DNA from: DASVBE01 sp036375995 | GTDB lineage: Bacteria > Actinomycetota > Actinomycetes > Streptosporangiales > Streptosporangiaceae | Direction of reading: 5' to 3' | Length of the DNA: 52,766 nucleotides | NCBI GenBank assembly: GCA_036375995.1 | Contig: DASVBE010000315.1 | Location: 1 to 52,766 of the forward strand | Shown: positions 30,458-39,478 of the stretch, in pieces | Layout: each line of letters begins with the position of its first letter | Position numbering within the stretch: the stretch's first letter is position 1 | The notes under the pieces: generated by a model | Told to the model about the DNA's origin: nothing | Database searches by the model: none | The model's input: only the letters and a program-made list of their open reading frames with translations | Position numbers and translations under genes: made by a program

Positions 30458-30904
30458 ATGGCTCAGGCCCCCCAGGCCCCGCAGGCCCCGCAGGCCGGCC
30501 GGGCACCGCTGACGGTGCGCCTCGCCGGGGCCGTGCAGGCGGGCGAAGCGGTGCTGCTCCTCGCGGCTACCGTGCTGGCCGCGGTGGACACCGCCGCGGG
30601 CAAGTCCTACCAGGCCGCCAGCGGCATCGCGCTGACCGTGATCGGCCTGGCCACGGTAGCCGTGCTGCTGCTCGTCGCCCTCGGCCTGGCCCGGGCCCGG
30701 CCGTGGGCCAGGACCCCGGCGCTGATGACCCAGCTGTTCACCGGCATCGTCGGGTTCTACCTGGTGGCGGGCGGCCGGCTCGAATGGGGCATCCCGGCCC
30801 TGGCCCTGGCCGCGGCCGGCCTCGTCGCCCTGTTCGCCCCGGCCAGCACAAAGGCCCTGGCCCGCGGCCGCCCGGCCAGCCCGCCAGGATCAGGCCGGAG
30901 CTGA
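30458..30904 (+). CDS. Small integral membrane protein (Rv3217c-like)
   Basis: 148 residues with a repeated QAPQAPQA N-terminus and four hydrophobic segments (about 20-45, 53-78, 90-112, 115-135). No catalytic motif. Position next to the lipid kinase matches Rv3217c of M. tuberculosis, a conserved membrane protein of unknown function. ATG 30458 is preceded by AGGAG at 7 nt. Convergent with the sigma factor gene downstream. Confidence 0.8.
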   Translation: MAQAPQAPQAPQAGRAPLTVRLAGAVQAGEAVLLLAATVLAAVDTAAGKSYQAASGIALTVIGLATVAVLLLVALGLARARPWARTPALMTQLFTGIVGFYLVAGGRLEWGIPALALAAAGLVALFAPASTKALARGRPASPPGSGRS

Positions 30905-30945
30905 CGCGGGCCACGGATTAAGGATTACGGTGGGCCGCCCGCGGG

Positions 30946-32001
30946 TCACTCCTCCGAGGTCAGGCCCTCCCGCAGCTGCGCCAGCGTCCTGGCCAGCAGC
31001 CGCGACACGTGCATCTGCGAGATCCCCAGCTCGGTCGCGATCTGCGACTGGGTCATGTTGCCGAAGAACCGCAGCAGCAGGATGCGCTTCTCCCGGGGCT
31101 GAAGCCGTTCCAGCAGCGGCTTGAGCGACTCCCGGTACTCCACACCCTCCAGGGCGTCGTCCAGCATGCCCAGCGACTCAGCGACCGCCGGCGCATCCTC
31201 GTCCCCGGAGTCCGGGGCGTCCAGCGACACCGTGGAGTAGGCGTTCGCCGACTCCAGCCCCTCCAGGACCTCTTCCTCGCTCATCTGGAGGTGGGCGGCC
31301 AGCTCGGCGATCGTGGGCGCGCGGCCCTCCTTCTGGGCCAGCTCGCCGATCGCCTTGGTCAGCGCCAGCTTGAGCTCCTGGAGCCGCCGCGGCACCCGGA
31401 CCGCCCAGCCCTTGTCCCTGAAGTGCCGCTTGATCTCGCCGACGATCGTCGGCGTGGCGTACGTCGAGAACTCCACCCCGCGGGCCAGGTCGAACCGGTC
31501 GATGGACTTGATCAGCCCGATCGTGGCGACCTGGGTCAGGTCGTCCAGCCACTCGCCCCGGTTGCGGAACCGCCGGGCCAGGTACTCCACCAGCGGCAGG
31601 TGGATCTCGACCAGCTCGCCGCGGATCCGCAGCCGCTCCTCATCACCCACGGGCAGCCCGGCCAGCCGCTCGAACAGGTCCCTGGCGTGCCCGCGCTCCC
31701 GGACCGGCTGCGGCCGGGGCGGTGCCGCCTGCGGCCGGGGCACACCCCGGTCATCCTGCTCGTCGTCGTCCGCGCCGTCGCCGTCGTCCTCGCCGTCGCG
31801 GTCAGCGTCGCTGTCGGCCTCGGCGGACCTGGGCTCCGGCGGGCCGGACCCGGCCAGGCCGAAGTCCCCGCCGAACCCGTCGGACCCGAAGTCCGCGCCG
31901 CCGAACCCGTCGGCCAGTCCGGCGCCGTCCTGGAAATCGAAGACCGCGGCCGCGGCCGCGTCGTCACGCTCGCCGTGGCCGCCGGCCGGGCCGGCCGTCA
32001 T
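30946..32001 (-). CDS. SigF/SigB-type RNA polymerase sigma factor
   Basis: General-stress/differentiation sigma factor (group III), 351 residues. Seen: an acidic low-complexity N-terminus (about 1-85, Asp/Gly/Glu-rich), region 2 (LVEYLARRFRNRGEWLDDLTQVATIGLIKSIDRFDLARGVEFSTYATPTIVGEIKRHFRDKGW), region 3 and region 4 (LQPREKRILLLRFFGNMTQSQIATELGISQMHVSRLLARTLAQLR). Start at ATG 32001 with GAGG 8 nt upstream; an in-frame TTG about 20 nt earlier is an alternative. Its RsbW-like anti-sigma gene lies just upstream (32034), as in sigB/sigF operons. No anti-anti-sigma gene is in the window. Confidence 0.92.
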   Translation of the reverse strand: MTAGPAGGHGERDDAAAAAVFDFQDGAGLADGFGGADFGSDGFGGDFGLAGSGPPEPRSAEADSDADRDGEDDGDGADDDEQDDRGVPRPQAAPPRPQPVRERGHARDLFERLAGLPVGDEERLRIRGELVEIHLPLVEYLARRFRNRGEWLDDLTQVATIGLIKSIDRFDLARGVEFSTYATPTIVGEIKRHFRDKGWAVRVPRRLQELKLALTKAIGELAQKEGRAPTIAELAAHLQMSEEEVLEGLESANAYSTVSLDAPDSGDEDAPAVAESLGMLDDALEGVEYRESLKPLLERLQPREKRILLLRFFGNMTQSQIATELGISQMHVSRLLARTLAQLREGLTSEE

Positions 32002-32033
32002 CTCGAATTCCTCTGTCAACCGGACTTCCCCCG

Positions 32034-32615
32034 TCACACCGACCCCGACAGCTCGCGGCTCTTCTGGAGCACGATGGCGAGCCTGCTGCCCGGCCCGACC
32101 CGGGCCTCGACGCTCCCGGCCAGCGCCGACAGAACGGTCCAGGCGAAGGAGTCGCTGGCCGGGGGCCGGGCGGACTGGCTCAGTACCGACACGGCGATCG
32201 TCATCCGGTCCCGGCCCAGGGTGAACGTGCAGTCCAGGCTGGTGCCGGGGACGGCCTGGCTGAGCAGCATGGCGCACGCCTCGTCGACCGCGATGCGCAG
32301 GTCCTCGATCTCGTCGAGGGTGAAGTCCAGCCGGGCCGCCAGGCCCGCGGTCGCGGTCCGCAGCACGGACAGGTAGGCGCCCTCGGCGGGCATGCAGACG
32401 GTGACCTGGTCCCTGGCCTCGGCCGGGCTGGCCTGGCCGCCGGCCGCCGGCGCACCCGCCGCGGCCGCGGGCACCTGCGCCGGCCCGGCCGGCGCGGACG
32501 CGGCCGACGCGGACGTGGCCGGCGCGGACCGGCCCTGGCCCGCCGGACCGTGGCTGCCGCGGGCCGCCGTGCCAGCAGCGGATCTCGTCGCCGCCGCAGC
32601 TGTCTCGTCTGTCAC
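32034..32615 (-). CDS. RsbW-like anti-sigma factor (HATPase fold)
   Basis: 193-residue protein with an Ala/Pro/Gly-rich N-terminal linker (about 1-65) and a GHKL-type kinase fold: LRTATAGLAARLDFTLDEIEDLRIAVDEACAMLL contains the N-box (VDEAC), followed by a degenerate C-terminal half (DRMTIAVSVLSQ...DSFAWTVLSALAGSVE). It presumably binds and inhibits the sigma factor encoded 32 nt downstream. The G-box glycines are not obvious, so kinase activity is uncertain. GTG 32615 chosen for the AAGGGG 5 nt upstream; GTG 32642 is an alternative. Confidence 0.85.
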   Translation of the reverse strand: MTDETAAAATRSAAGTAARGSHGPAGQGRSAPATSASAASAPAGPAQVPAAAAGAPAAGGQASPAEARDQVTVCMPAEGAYLSVLRTATAGLAARLDFTLDEIEDLRIAVDEACAMLLSQAVPGTSLDCTFTLGRDRMTIAVSVLSQSARPPASDSFAWTVLSALAGSVEARVGPGSRLAIVLQKSRELSGSV

Positions 32616-32801
32616 TTGTGCCCCTTCTGCCGGGCGAGCCACGCCGGTCTGTGGCGCCGGGCGCCGGCTCCTGCCTGCAACCTACCGCGAGCGCGTGCCT
32701 GCAACTTACCGTCAGCAGGGCGCGCGGCCAGCACGCCGCGCTGATCACCGGCCACCGGCCAGGCCGCGCTCAGGCCGGCCCGCACCCCATAGGACGCAAA
32801 G

Positions 32802-32829
32802 GGGCCGCGCGGGGTGCCCCGCGCGGCCC
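32802..32829 (-). terminator. Terminator hairpin downstream of sodN
   Basis: GGGCCGCGCGGGG (32802-32814) and CCCCGCGCGGCCC (32817-32829) are perfect 13-bp arms. On the minus strand the hairpin is followed by CCCTTTGCG. It separates sodN from the anti-sigma gene. Confidence 0.8.
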
Positions 32830-32878
32830 GGCGAGCGAGGCGGCCCTCAGCCGCCCGCCACGACCTCAGATCAGGACG

Positions 32879-33286
32879 TCAGCCCTGCTTGGTCTCCCAG
32901 AAGATCTTCGAGATCTCGTCGATCTTCGCCAGCAGCTTGTCCGCGGTGGCTACGTCGGTGCTGCCCTTGGTGCCGCCGGCCCCGGCCAGCTTGGTCGCCT
33001 CGTTGAACAGCTCGTGCAGCTGCGGGTACTTCTCGAAGTGCGGCGGCTTGAAGTAGTCGGTCCACAGCACCCACAGGTGGTGCTTGACGAGGTCCGAGCG
33101 CTCTTCCTTGATCTGGATGGCGCGGGCCCGGAAGGCCGGGTCGTCGTTGCCCTGGTACTTCTCGGCGATCGCGCGGACGGACTCGGCCTCGATCCGGGCC
33201 TGAGCCGGGTCGTAGACCCCGCAGGGCAGGTCACAGTGCGCATATACGGTGGCCCTGGGCGACAGGAGACGTGCGAGCAGCCTCAT
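32879..33286 (-). CDS. sodN: Nickel superoxide dismutase (precursor)
   Basis: Dismutates superoxide with a Ni centre at the mature N-terminus. Seen: a 16-residue propeptide (MRLLARLLSPRATVYA) followed by the nickel hook HCDLPCGVY, in which His1, Cys2 and Cys6 of the mature chain are the Ni ligands, then the helical body (PAQARIEAESV, LWTDYFKPPHFEKYP, IFWETKQG). 135 residues, typical. Start ATG 33286. Divergent from the maturation protease gene sodX, which removes the propeptide. Nickel regulation by Nur is usual in streptomycetes, but I see no clear Nur box in the short gap. Confidence 0.97.
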   Translation of the reverse strand: MRLLARLLSPRATVYAHCDLPCGVYDPAQARIEAESVRAIAEKYQGNDDPAFRARAIQIKEERSDLVKHHLWVLWTDYFKPPHFEKYPQLHELFNEATKLAGAGGTKGSTDVATADKLLAKIDEISKIFWETKQG

Positions 33287-33371
33287 GGATCTCCTTCTCT
33301 CATGTCAGATCATGGTGTATCAGCATCCGACAGTACCCCCTGCGGGGGCCGGGAATCCGGGAGGGCGGGCC

Positions 33372-33728
33372 GTGACCGGCAGGGCTGTCCCGCGGCGCTG
33401 GCCGCTGTGGCGGGTCGCCGTCGCCGAGCGGTCCATGGAGCCGTCCTACCGGCCCGGGGACTGGCTGCTGGTGCGCCGGATCCGGCCCGGCCGCGGGCCC
33501 GCGGTGCGGCCCGGCGCGGTGGTCATCGCCCGCCACCCCACCCGCCCGACCCTGCTGCTGATCAAGCGGGCCACCCGGCTCAGCCCCGCGGGCTGGTGGC
33601 TGGCCGCGGACAACCCCGCGGCCGGCGCGGCCGACAGCGGCACGTTCGGCGCCGTCCCGCCCGACCGCCTCGAAGGCGTGGTCCTCGCCAGGTACTGGCC
33701 CCTGCGCCGCAGCGGGCCGCGATTTTAG
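33372..33728 (+). CDS. sodX: Nickel-type superoxide dismutase maturation protease
   Basis: 118-residue S24/S26-type peptidase that exposes the His1 of SodN. Seen: catalytic Ser in AERSMEPSYRPGDWLLV and catalytic Lys in LLLIKRATRL, as in signal peptidase-like enzymes, with no membrane anchor. Start GTG 33372 with GGGAGG 7 nt upstream; the open frame extends further upstream (ATG 33313), but that part has no family resemblance. Divergent from sodN, 85 nt apart. Confidence 0.9.
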   Translation: MTGRAVPRRWPLWRVAVAERSMEPSYRPGDWLLVRRIRPGRGPAVRPGAVVIARHPTRPTLLLIKRATRLSPAGWWLAADNPAAGAADSGTFGAVPPDRLEGVVLARYWPLRRSGPRF

Positions 33729-33768
33729 GGTTACGGTTCCGGGCGCGCGGGCCACCCGGAAAAGGGAA

Positions 33769-33799
33769 CTGGCCCTTCCCCGGTGCGGGGAAGGGCCAG
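33769..33799. terminator. Bidirectional terminator between sodX and the permease gene
   Basis: CTGGCCCTTCCCC (33769-33781) and GGGGAAGGGCCAG (33787-33799) form a perfect 13-bp stem with loop GGTGC between two convergent genes. Confidence 0.85.
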
Positions 33800-33823
33800 C
33801 CCGTCGTGCTTGCCGGCGGTCGA

Positions 33824-35485
33824 TCAGAGGTCGGTGATCGGTGCCGGGTCGTGCTCCGCCGACTGGCGCTCCACCAGGTTCAGCATCTCGGCACGCGGCA
33901 GCTTGGTGCGCATCGCCCAGATCCAGATGATCAGGCTGAACACGGCGACGACCACGACGTCCCACCAGAACGGGATGTTGCCGGTGTTGACCGGGGCCTT
34001 GACCGCGCCGCCGTCGTACTGGCCCTGCCAGGAGATGATGCCCAGGCCGAGCAGCCAGGCCGGCAGCCACACCGCCGACTTCCAGTCCAGCGGCGGCCGC
34101 TCCGGGTCGCGGGCCATCAGGATGCCGATCACGACGTACCCGATCAGCAGCACGACGCCGAGCTTCCAGACGACCTCGAAGCCCGACCAGTAGATCAGCA
34201 GGTTGGCGACGATGAACGCGGCCGGCGCGAGCACGCTGGCGGCCGGCAGCCGGTACGGCCGCTCAGCGTCCGGCACCTGGCCGCGGAAGGCGCCCAGGGA
34301 CAGCGGGGCACCCGCGTACATCAGCACGCTGGCGCCGGTGATCAGGCCGACCAGCGAGTGCCAGCTGGGGAACGGCAGCAGGAACAGCAGGCCGATCAGG
34401 AACGCGAAGATCAGGCCGAGCCACGGGATGCCGTTCCTGTCGAGCCGGGCGAAGAACTGCGGCGCGTACCGGTTCCTGGCCAGGCCGTAGCTGATCCGGG
34501 AGGTCCCGGTGGTGTAGATCAGGCCGGTGCCCGACGGGGAGACGAACGCGTCGATCCGCAGCAGGGTCGCCAGCCAGCCGAGGCCGACGACCGCGGCCAG
34601 GCCAGCGAACGGGCCCGCCTCGATGTTGGCGTCGCTGAAGTTCACCCACCCGTGGGCGAGCAGGTTCGCGGGCATCGCGCCGATCAGGGCGACCTGGAGC
34701 AGCGTGTAGACCAAGGTGCCGATCAGGACCGCGATGATGATCGCCATCGGCAGGTTCCGGCCCGGGTTCTTGATCTCGCCGGCCAGCTGGTCGGCCTGCT
34801 CGAAACCGGAGTAGGCGAAGATGATGCCCGCCAGCGGCAGCGCCGCGAACAGGCCGTGGATGCCGCCCGGCATGAAGCCCTCGCCGGCCGGGGAGAAGTT
34901 GCCGCCGTGGAACTTGGTCAGCAGCACGATGATGGTCAGGACCGGGATCGCGACCTTCCACCAGGTGATGCCGCTGTTCACGCGGCTGAAGATCCGCATG
35001 GCCAGGAAGTTGACGGCGACGAAGATCGCCATCAGCACGACTGTCAGCGCGAAGCCGACCCCTGTGACGTTCCCGGTGTTCTTGTCGTAGATGCTCGGCC
35101 AGTAGTACGACGCGTAGTTCATGAACGCGAAGCACTCGATCGGCGCGATCGTCACGGCCTGCAGGTAGGAGAAAAAGCCGAAGCCGATCCCGGCCACGCT
35201 GCCGTACGCGAAGTGCGGGAACCGGGCGGTGCCGCCGGAAACCGGATACATGGCACCGAGTTCGGCGTGGCACAGCGCCAGCAGGATGACGATGACGCCC
35301 GCGATGATCCAGTCCAGGACGGCGGCACCGCCCACCAGGAGCGCCGCGCCCAGCGGGGCGAAGAGCCAGCCCGAGCCGATGATCGACGTCTCAGACGCCC
35401 AGGTTGCGCCGATCAGACCGATCTCGCGTTTGAAGCCTACATCTTCCGGTCTGGTAGCGGTACTTACTGACTCCGCTGCTGCCAT
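33824..35485 (-). CDS. APC-superfamily amino acid/polyamine permease
   Basis: 553-residue transporter with about 12-14 membrane segments. Seen: N-terminal FKREIGLIGATWASETSIIGSGWLFAP (the G-S/T-x-I-G-S-G-W substrate/sodium loop), ELGAMYPVSGGTARFPHFAYG, AYSGFEQADQLAGEIKNPGRNLP and RISYGLARNRYAP, all typical of APC permeases. The substrate is unknown. Start ATG 35485 (MAAAESVSTATRPEDVGFKREI) with AAGG upstream. Flanked by a 290-bp upstream gap without a gene. A bidirectional terminator follows. Confidence 0.92.
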   Translation of the reverse strand: MAAAESVSTATRPEDVGFKREIGLIGATWASETSIIGSGWLFAPLGAALLVGGAAVLDWIIAGVIVILLALCHAELGAMYPVSGGTARFPHFAYGSVAGIGFGFFSYLQAVTIAPIECFAFMNYASYYWPSIYDKNTGNVTGVGFALTVVLMAIFVAVNFLAMRIFSRVNSGITWWKVAIPVLTIIVLLTKFHGGNFSPAGEGFMPGGIHGLFAALPLAGIIFAYSGFEQADQLAGEIKNPGRNLPMAIIIAVLIGTLVYTLLQVALIGAMPANLLAHGWVNFSDANIEAGPFAGLAAVVGLGWLATLLRIDAFVSPSGTGLIYTTGTSRISYGLARNRYAPQFFARLDRNGIPWLGLIFAFLIGLLFLLPFPSWHSLVGLITGASVLMYAGAPLSLGAFRGQVPDAERPYRLPAASVLAPAAFIVANLLIYWSGFEVVWKLGVVLLIGYVVIGILMARDPERPPLDWKSAVWLPAWLLGLGIISWQGQYDGGAVKAPVNTGNIPFWWDVVVVAVFSLIIWIWAMRTKLPRAEMLNLVERQSAEHDPAPITDL

Positions 35486-35776
35486 GATCCGAACCCTTCT
35501 TTCCGGTCCGTGTGCGTGGGCGCATAGCCCGTGAGTAGGGCTCATGCTAATGATCTGCCCAGGAGTTGAGAAGCAGCCGGCTGGCGTCATTTCGGTAACG
35601 CGGTCACCGTGCGGGATCCCGTCATCACGAACTGGTCACTAGCCGGCCCTGTAATGAGCCCGAAATTGCCACGCGGACCGCGCAGTAATTTGGCTGAGAC
35701 CGCCCACGGGGGCTTTCCGGGCGCGTTAGGGCACGCTTTGCCGCCGGTAGGCGGCCTAACGCCCGCGCCCGCCTTA

Positions 35777-36364
35777 CTAGCCGGCCGCGGTGCCTGCGGA
35801 ACCGCCGGCGCCCGTCCGCCGGCGGAACCGGAATGCGGTGACATTGGCGCGGTTCGCGCATTGCTCGGTGCAGTAGCGGCGTGACCCATTGGGGCTGGTG
35901 TCAACGAATACCCCGGTGCAGCAGGCCAGTCCGCAGCGGCCGAGCCGGTCGGGGCCGAACTGGGTCAGCACGGTGGCCAGGCCCATCACCGCGCCGGTGG
36001 TGAACCGGTCGGACACCGAACCGCTGCCGCTGAGCGACAGCTGGTACGGCCGGCGGTCCCGGCGGGACGGGCCCTGCGCGGGCACGATGACCGGGTGCAC
36101 CGGGTGGCTGATCAGCAGGGCGTTGAGCCGCTCCACCCCGGTGGCCGGATCGCCCTGGGTGCAGGCGGAGAACACCGCGGTCAGCTCATCGCGCAGGTGG
36201 CGGAGGGCGTCGAGGTCCACCCGGGTGACCGGGCCGCGCAAATCAGAGCGGTCCGCGAGCAGCGCGCGGAACGCCTCTGGATCGCTGAGCATGTCCTGGC
36301 GCCCACCGCTGCTGGCCGAGTTGACCAAGCGCACCGCTAGCTCAGCGTAGGAGGTGAGACCCAC
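35777..36364 (-). CDS. CGNR zinc-finger (ABATE-domain) protein
   Basis: 195 residues. N-terminal ABATE-type domain (about 8-130: AVRLVNSASSG, LRHLRDELTAVFSA, NALLISHPVHP) and a C-terminal zinc finger, LGRCGLACCTGVFVDTSPNGSRRYCTEQCANRANVTAFR, in which the eponymous CGNR reads CANR. The zinc ligands (two N-terminal Cys and CTEQC) are kept. Probably a DNA-binding regulator; targets are unknown. Start GTG 36364. Divergent from the oxidoreductase gene at 36637. Confidence 0.85.
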   Translation of the reverse strand: MGLTSYAELAVRLVNSASSGGRQDMLSDPEAFRALLADRSDLRGPVTRVDLDALRHLRDELTAVFSACTQGDPATGVERLNALLISHPVHPVIVPAQGPSRRDRRPYQLSLSGSGSVSDRFTTGAVMGLATVLTQFGPDRLGRCGLACCTGVFVDTSPNGSRRYCTEQCANRANVTAFRFRRRTGAGGSAGTAAG

Positions 36365-36636
36365 CCAGATCCTTCACCTACGGAGTTATTCGGGCCGTTG
36401 CCCGCACGCAGTATTCCACAGCATGCCCCGCTGTGGGCAGGGTTCACCGGCAAACCGGACGGCGGCGGCCGGCCCGGCTCGTGATTTGGGGAGGTCAGGC
36501 GAAGAGAAGCGTGCGCTGGAGCATAGCGGCTCGGGGGCGGCCCGGCGAACCGATCGCCGGCAGCCGGCAATCCAGCCCAGGGCGGCTGAGCAGGGCCCTC
36601 GGCCCGGCCGACGGGGCCCCGGGTAAGGTCCCAGCC

Positions 36637-37605
36637 ATGTTCGCTGTCACCGCGGCCCGCATCGACGCTGAGAACCCGCTCGCCGGGCTGGAGCTGGGCG
36701 ACCGGCCGGAACCGGTTCCGCCGGACGGCTGGACCACGGTCACCGTCCGCGCGGCCGCGCTCAACCACCACGACGTGTGGACGCTGCGCGGGGTGGGCAT
36801 CTCGGCGGACCGGCTGCCGATCGTGCTCGGCTGCGACGCGGCCGGGACCGACCCGGACGGCAACGAGGTCGTGGTCCATTCGGTGATCGGCGACCCGGCC
36901 GTGGCCGGCGGCGACGAGACCCTGGACCCGCGCCGGTCGCTGCTCTCGGAGAAGCACGACGGCACGTTCGCCGAGCAGGTCGTGGTGCCGCGGCGGAACC
37001 TGGTGCCCAAGCCCGCCGGGCTGTCCTTCGCGGAGGCGGCCTGCCTGCCGACCGCCTACCTGACCGCGTACCGGATGCTGTTCGGCCGGGTCCGGCTCGA
37101 GCCCGGCTCGACCGTGCTGGTCCAGGGTGCCGGCGGCGGGGTGGCCACCGCGCTGATCCTGCTCGGCCGGGCCGCGGGCTACCGGGTGTGGGCCACCAGC
37201 CGCAGCGAGGCCAAGCAGGAGCGGGCCGTCCAGCTGGGCGCGGACCAGGCGTTCCCGCCCGGCGCGCGGCTGCCGGAGAAAGTAGACGCGGTGCTGGAGA
37301 CGGTCGGCGAGGCGACCTGGGCGCATTCGCTGCGCTCGCTCAAGCCCGGCGGGGTCATCGTGATCTCCGGGGCGACCAGCGGGTCCGCACCGTCCGCCGA
37401 CCTGTCCCGGGTGTTCTTCCTGCAGCTGTCGGTGGTCGGGACCACGATGGGCAGCCGGGATCAGCTGGCCCGGCTGGTGCAGTTCTGCGCGCAGACCGGG
37501 GTGCGCCCGCTGATCGACCGCACGCTGCCGCTGGCCAGCGCGGCCGACGGGTTCGCCGCGATGATCAGCGGCGAGCTGTTCGGCAAGGTGGTCTTCACCC
37601 TGTAG
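36637..37605 (+). CDS. MDR-family zinc-type alcohol dehydrogenase-like oxidoreductase
   Basis: 322-residue NADPH-dependent medium-chain reductase. Seen: GroES-like domain with ALNHHDVWTLRGVG and LGCDAAGTD, substrate segment KHDGTFAEQVVVPRRNLV, and the cofactor loop VLVQGAGGGVATALILLG (about 165-183). It looks closest to quinone-oxidoreductase-like enzymes; the four-Cys structural zinc loop is absent, so it need not bind zinc. Start ATG 36637 with AAGG 8 nt upstream. Its 3' end overlaps the convergent PadR gene by 11 bp. Confidence 0.88.
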   Translation: MFAVTAARIDAENPLAGLELGDRPEPVPPDGWTTVTVRAAALNHHDVWTLRGVGISADRLPIVLGCDAAGTDPDGNEVVVHSVIGDPAVAGGDETLDPRRSLLSEKHDGTFAEQVVVPRRNLVPKPAGLSFAEAACLPTAYLTAYRMLFGRVRLEPGSTVLVQGAGGGVATALILLGRAAGYRVWATSRSEAKQERAVQLGADQAFPPGARLPEKVDAVLETVGEATWAHSLRSLKPGGVIVISGATSGSAPSADLSRVFFLQLSVVGTTMGSRDQLARLVQFCAQTGVRPLIDRTLPLASAADGFAAMISGELFGKVVFTL

Positions 37606-38512
37606 GCGGATCGTCCTTGCCGTCGGGGCTGCCCGTACCGGGATCGTGACCCTGGTCGGGCATGGTGAACACCTCGTCCCTGATCCGGGTCATGGTGTCC
37701 TCCAGGATCGCGCGCAGCTCGGACAGCTTGTCGCTGCCCAGCGCCTCGGTGTGCCAGGCCGCGGAGCGCAGCTGGCTGGCAAAATTGATGGCCAGCCGCT
37801 CCAGGTCGCGCAGCATCCGGGCGTCAGGCCGCCCGGGCCGCCCGGGCCGCGCGGGGGCGCCGCCCCAGCCGCCGGCCCCGCCGCCCGGGCCCCGCCAGCT
37901 GGCCCAGCCCGCCCGGCTGGCCCAGCCGGTCCAGTCCGGCCAGGCCGGGCCGTCACGGCGGTCCCGCCCGCCCCGGAACGGGACGGGCTCCGGCTCGGGC
38001 TCCGGCTCGGCGGGCTCGCCGAGCAGTTCCCTGCGGGCCCGGCGGGCGCTGTCCTTGACTTCCTCGCGGGCCCGGCGGGCCTGCTCCCTGGCCGCCTCAC
38101 GGTCCGCGGCGCGGGCCCCGCCATCCCGGCCCTCCCGGGCCGCCAGGGTCAGCTCCTCGCGCAGGTTGCGCACGGTGTCCCGGACGTCCTCCGACACCTC
38201 GCGGGCGATGTCCCGCACCGAGTCGGTGATCTCCTGCTCCAGGTCGGCCAGGTCGTCCAGCTTGCTCTCGATCTCGGCCCGGCCCTTGTCGGTGATCCGG
38301 TAGATCTTCCGGCCGCCGACCGTGTCGTGGGTGACCAGGCCCTCTTCCTCCAGCCGGGCCAGCCGGGGGTAGATCGTGCCCGGCGACGGTGCGTACACGC
38401 CCATGAACCGGTCCTGGAGCAGCCGGATGACCTCGTAGCCGTGCCTGGGCGCCTCGTCCAGCAGCTTGAGCAGGTACAGCCGGAGCTTGCCGTGCCGGAA
38501 GACGGGGGTCAT
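37595..38512 (-). CDS. PadR-family transcriptional regulator with long C-terminal extension
   Basis: 305 residues. Residues 1-90 are a PadR winged helix (RHGKLRLYLLKLLDEAPRHGYEVIRLLQDRF...YAPSPGTIYPRLARLEEEGLV). Then a long charged helix (about 95-165, AREVSEDVRDTVRNL...REQARRAREEVKDSARRARREL), a Trp/Gly-rich low-complexity segment (about 190-235) and a final helical stretch (LERLAINFASQLRSAAWHTEALG). The extension is much longer than a typical PadR C-terminal dimer helix. The ATG overlaps the stop of the upstream DUF4097 gene (ATGA), so the pair is co-translated. Confidence 0.9.
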   Translation of the reverse strand: MTPVFRHGKLRLYLLKLLDEAPRHGYEVIRLLQDRFMGVYAPSPGTIYPRLARLEEEGLVTHDTVGGRKIYRITDKGRAEIESKLDDLADLEQEITDSVRDIAREVSEDVRDTVRNLREELTLAAREGRDGGARAADREAAREQARRAREEVKDSARRARRELLGEPAEPEPEPEPVPFRGGRDRRDGPAWPDWTGWASRAGWASWRGPGGGAGGWGGAPARPGRPGRPDARMLRDLERLAINFASQLRSAAWHTEALGSDKLSELRAILEDTMTRIRDEVFTMPDQGHDPGTGSPDGKDDPPTG

Positions 38513-39315
38513 CGTCCCGCTCCCGCCGGGCCAGGGCCGCCCCGTTGCAGCAGGCTGACCGACGCGGACAGGGCGCTCACCGAGATCCTGGCGCCGCCGT
38601 TGCCCAGCGTGCCGGCCACGCTGCCGGGCCCCGACGCCGTCAGTGCGTCGAACCCGGACCGGACCCGGCCGGATCCGGACCGCAGGTCCACGTCCGCGCT
38701 GGCGCTGGCCGGCAGCCGGATCGCGACCTCACCGGACACCGTGTTCACCCGCAGGCTGCCGCCGGAATCCAGGTCCACGTCGGCGGTGACCTTGCCCGCC
38801 GCGGTGCGCGCGTCCATGGTCTGCACCGTGCCGCCGGCCAGGGTCAGGCCGCCGGACACCGAGTTGAAGGTCAGGCTGCCGTCCAGGCCGCGGGTCTCCA
38901 CGTCCCCGGACACGGTCTTGGCGTCCACCGGGCCGCGCACCCCGTCCAGGATCAGCCCGCCGTTGACGCTGCGCACGGACACGCTGGCGGTGATCCCGGA
39001 CACCATCGCGCTCGCGTTCACCACGCCCAGCTGCACCGGGCAGCCGGCCGGGACGGTGATCGTCACGTCCACGGAATGCCGCTGCGGGCGCAGCCAGCCC
39101 AGCACGCCGTCCCAGGTCAGGTCCTCGTAGGTGACGGTCAGGATGCCGGCCTCGTGGCTGACCAGCAGCGGCTGGCCGGACAGGCTCTCCACGTCCACGC
39201 TCGGCGGCCCGGCCGAGGCCAGCACCGCGACGCTGCCCGACACGACCCGCACCCGCAGGGCCGCAGCACCGTCGAACTCGAGCAGCTTCGGGGCATCGAT
39301 GACCCAGCGCGGCAC
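38509..39315 (-). CDS. DUF4097 family beta-strand repeat protein
   Basis: 268 residues dominated by short beta-strand repeats with Val-Ser-Gly-x-Val periodicity (VVNASAMVSGITASVSVRSVNGGLILDGVRGPVDAKTVSGDVETRGL...), the hallmark of DUF4097/DUF4098 putative adhesin-like proteins. No signal peptide is visible. Function unknown; frequently encoded beside PadR regulators, as here. Start GTG 39315 has a near-perfect GGAGGGAGGG site. The stop overlaps the PadR start, so the protein may work with the regulator. Confidence 0.88.
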   Translation of the reverse strand: MPRWVIDAPKLLEFDGAAALRVRVVSGSVAVLASAGPPSVDVESLSGQPLLVSHEAGILTVTYEDLTWDGVLGWLRPQRHSVDVTITVPAGCPVQLGVVNASAMVSGITASVSVRSVNGGLILDGVRGPVDAKTVSGDVETRGLDGSLTFNSVSGGLTLAGGTVQTMDARTAAGKVTADVDLDSGGSLRVNTVSGEVAIRLPASASADVDLRSGSGRVRSGFDALTASGPGSVAGTLGNGGARISVSALSASVSLLQRGGPGPAGAGR

Positions 39316-39423
39316 GTGTCCCTCCCTCCCCGGGCAGACGATATCCCTTAACCCGACGGTCAAGATGTATCGCGTCCAGCGTACCTGGCGATCTCACCTG
39401 ACGCGACACTGTCGCGTCTTGGT

Positions 39424-39464
39424 GCACAGCGCAAGCCCGGCCCGGTGCCGGGCTTGCGCTGTGC
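39424..39464 (-). terminator. Strong terminator after kgd-DUF6104
   Basis: GCACAGCGCAAGCCCGGC (39424-39441) and GCCGGGCTTGCGCTGTGC (39447-39464) form a perfect 18-bp stem with a 5-nt loop, starting 15 nt after the DUF6104 stop and insulating it from the DUF4097-PadR operon downstream. Confidence 0.88.
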
Positions 39465-39478
39465 CGGGCTTACCCGGG

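Noticed and set aside
33287..33371. Nur (nickel) box in the sodN-sodX gap
   Set aside because: No convincing TGCAA/TTGCA dyad is present in the 85-bp gap.
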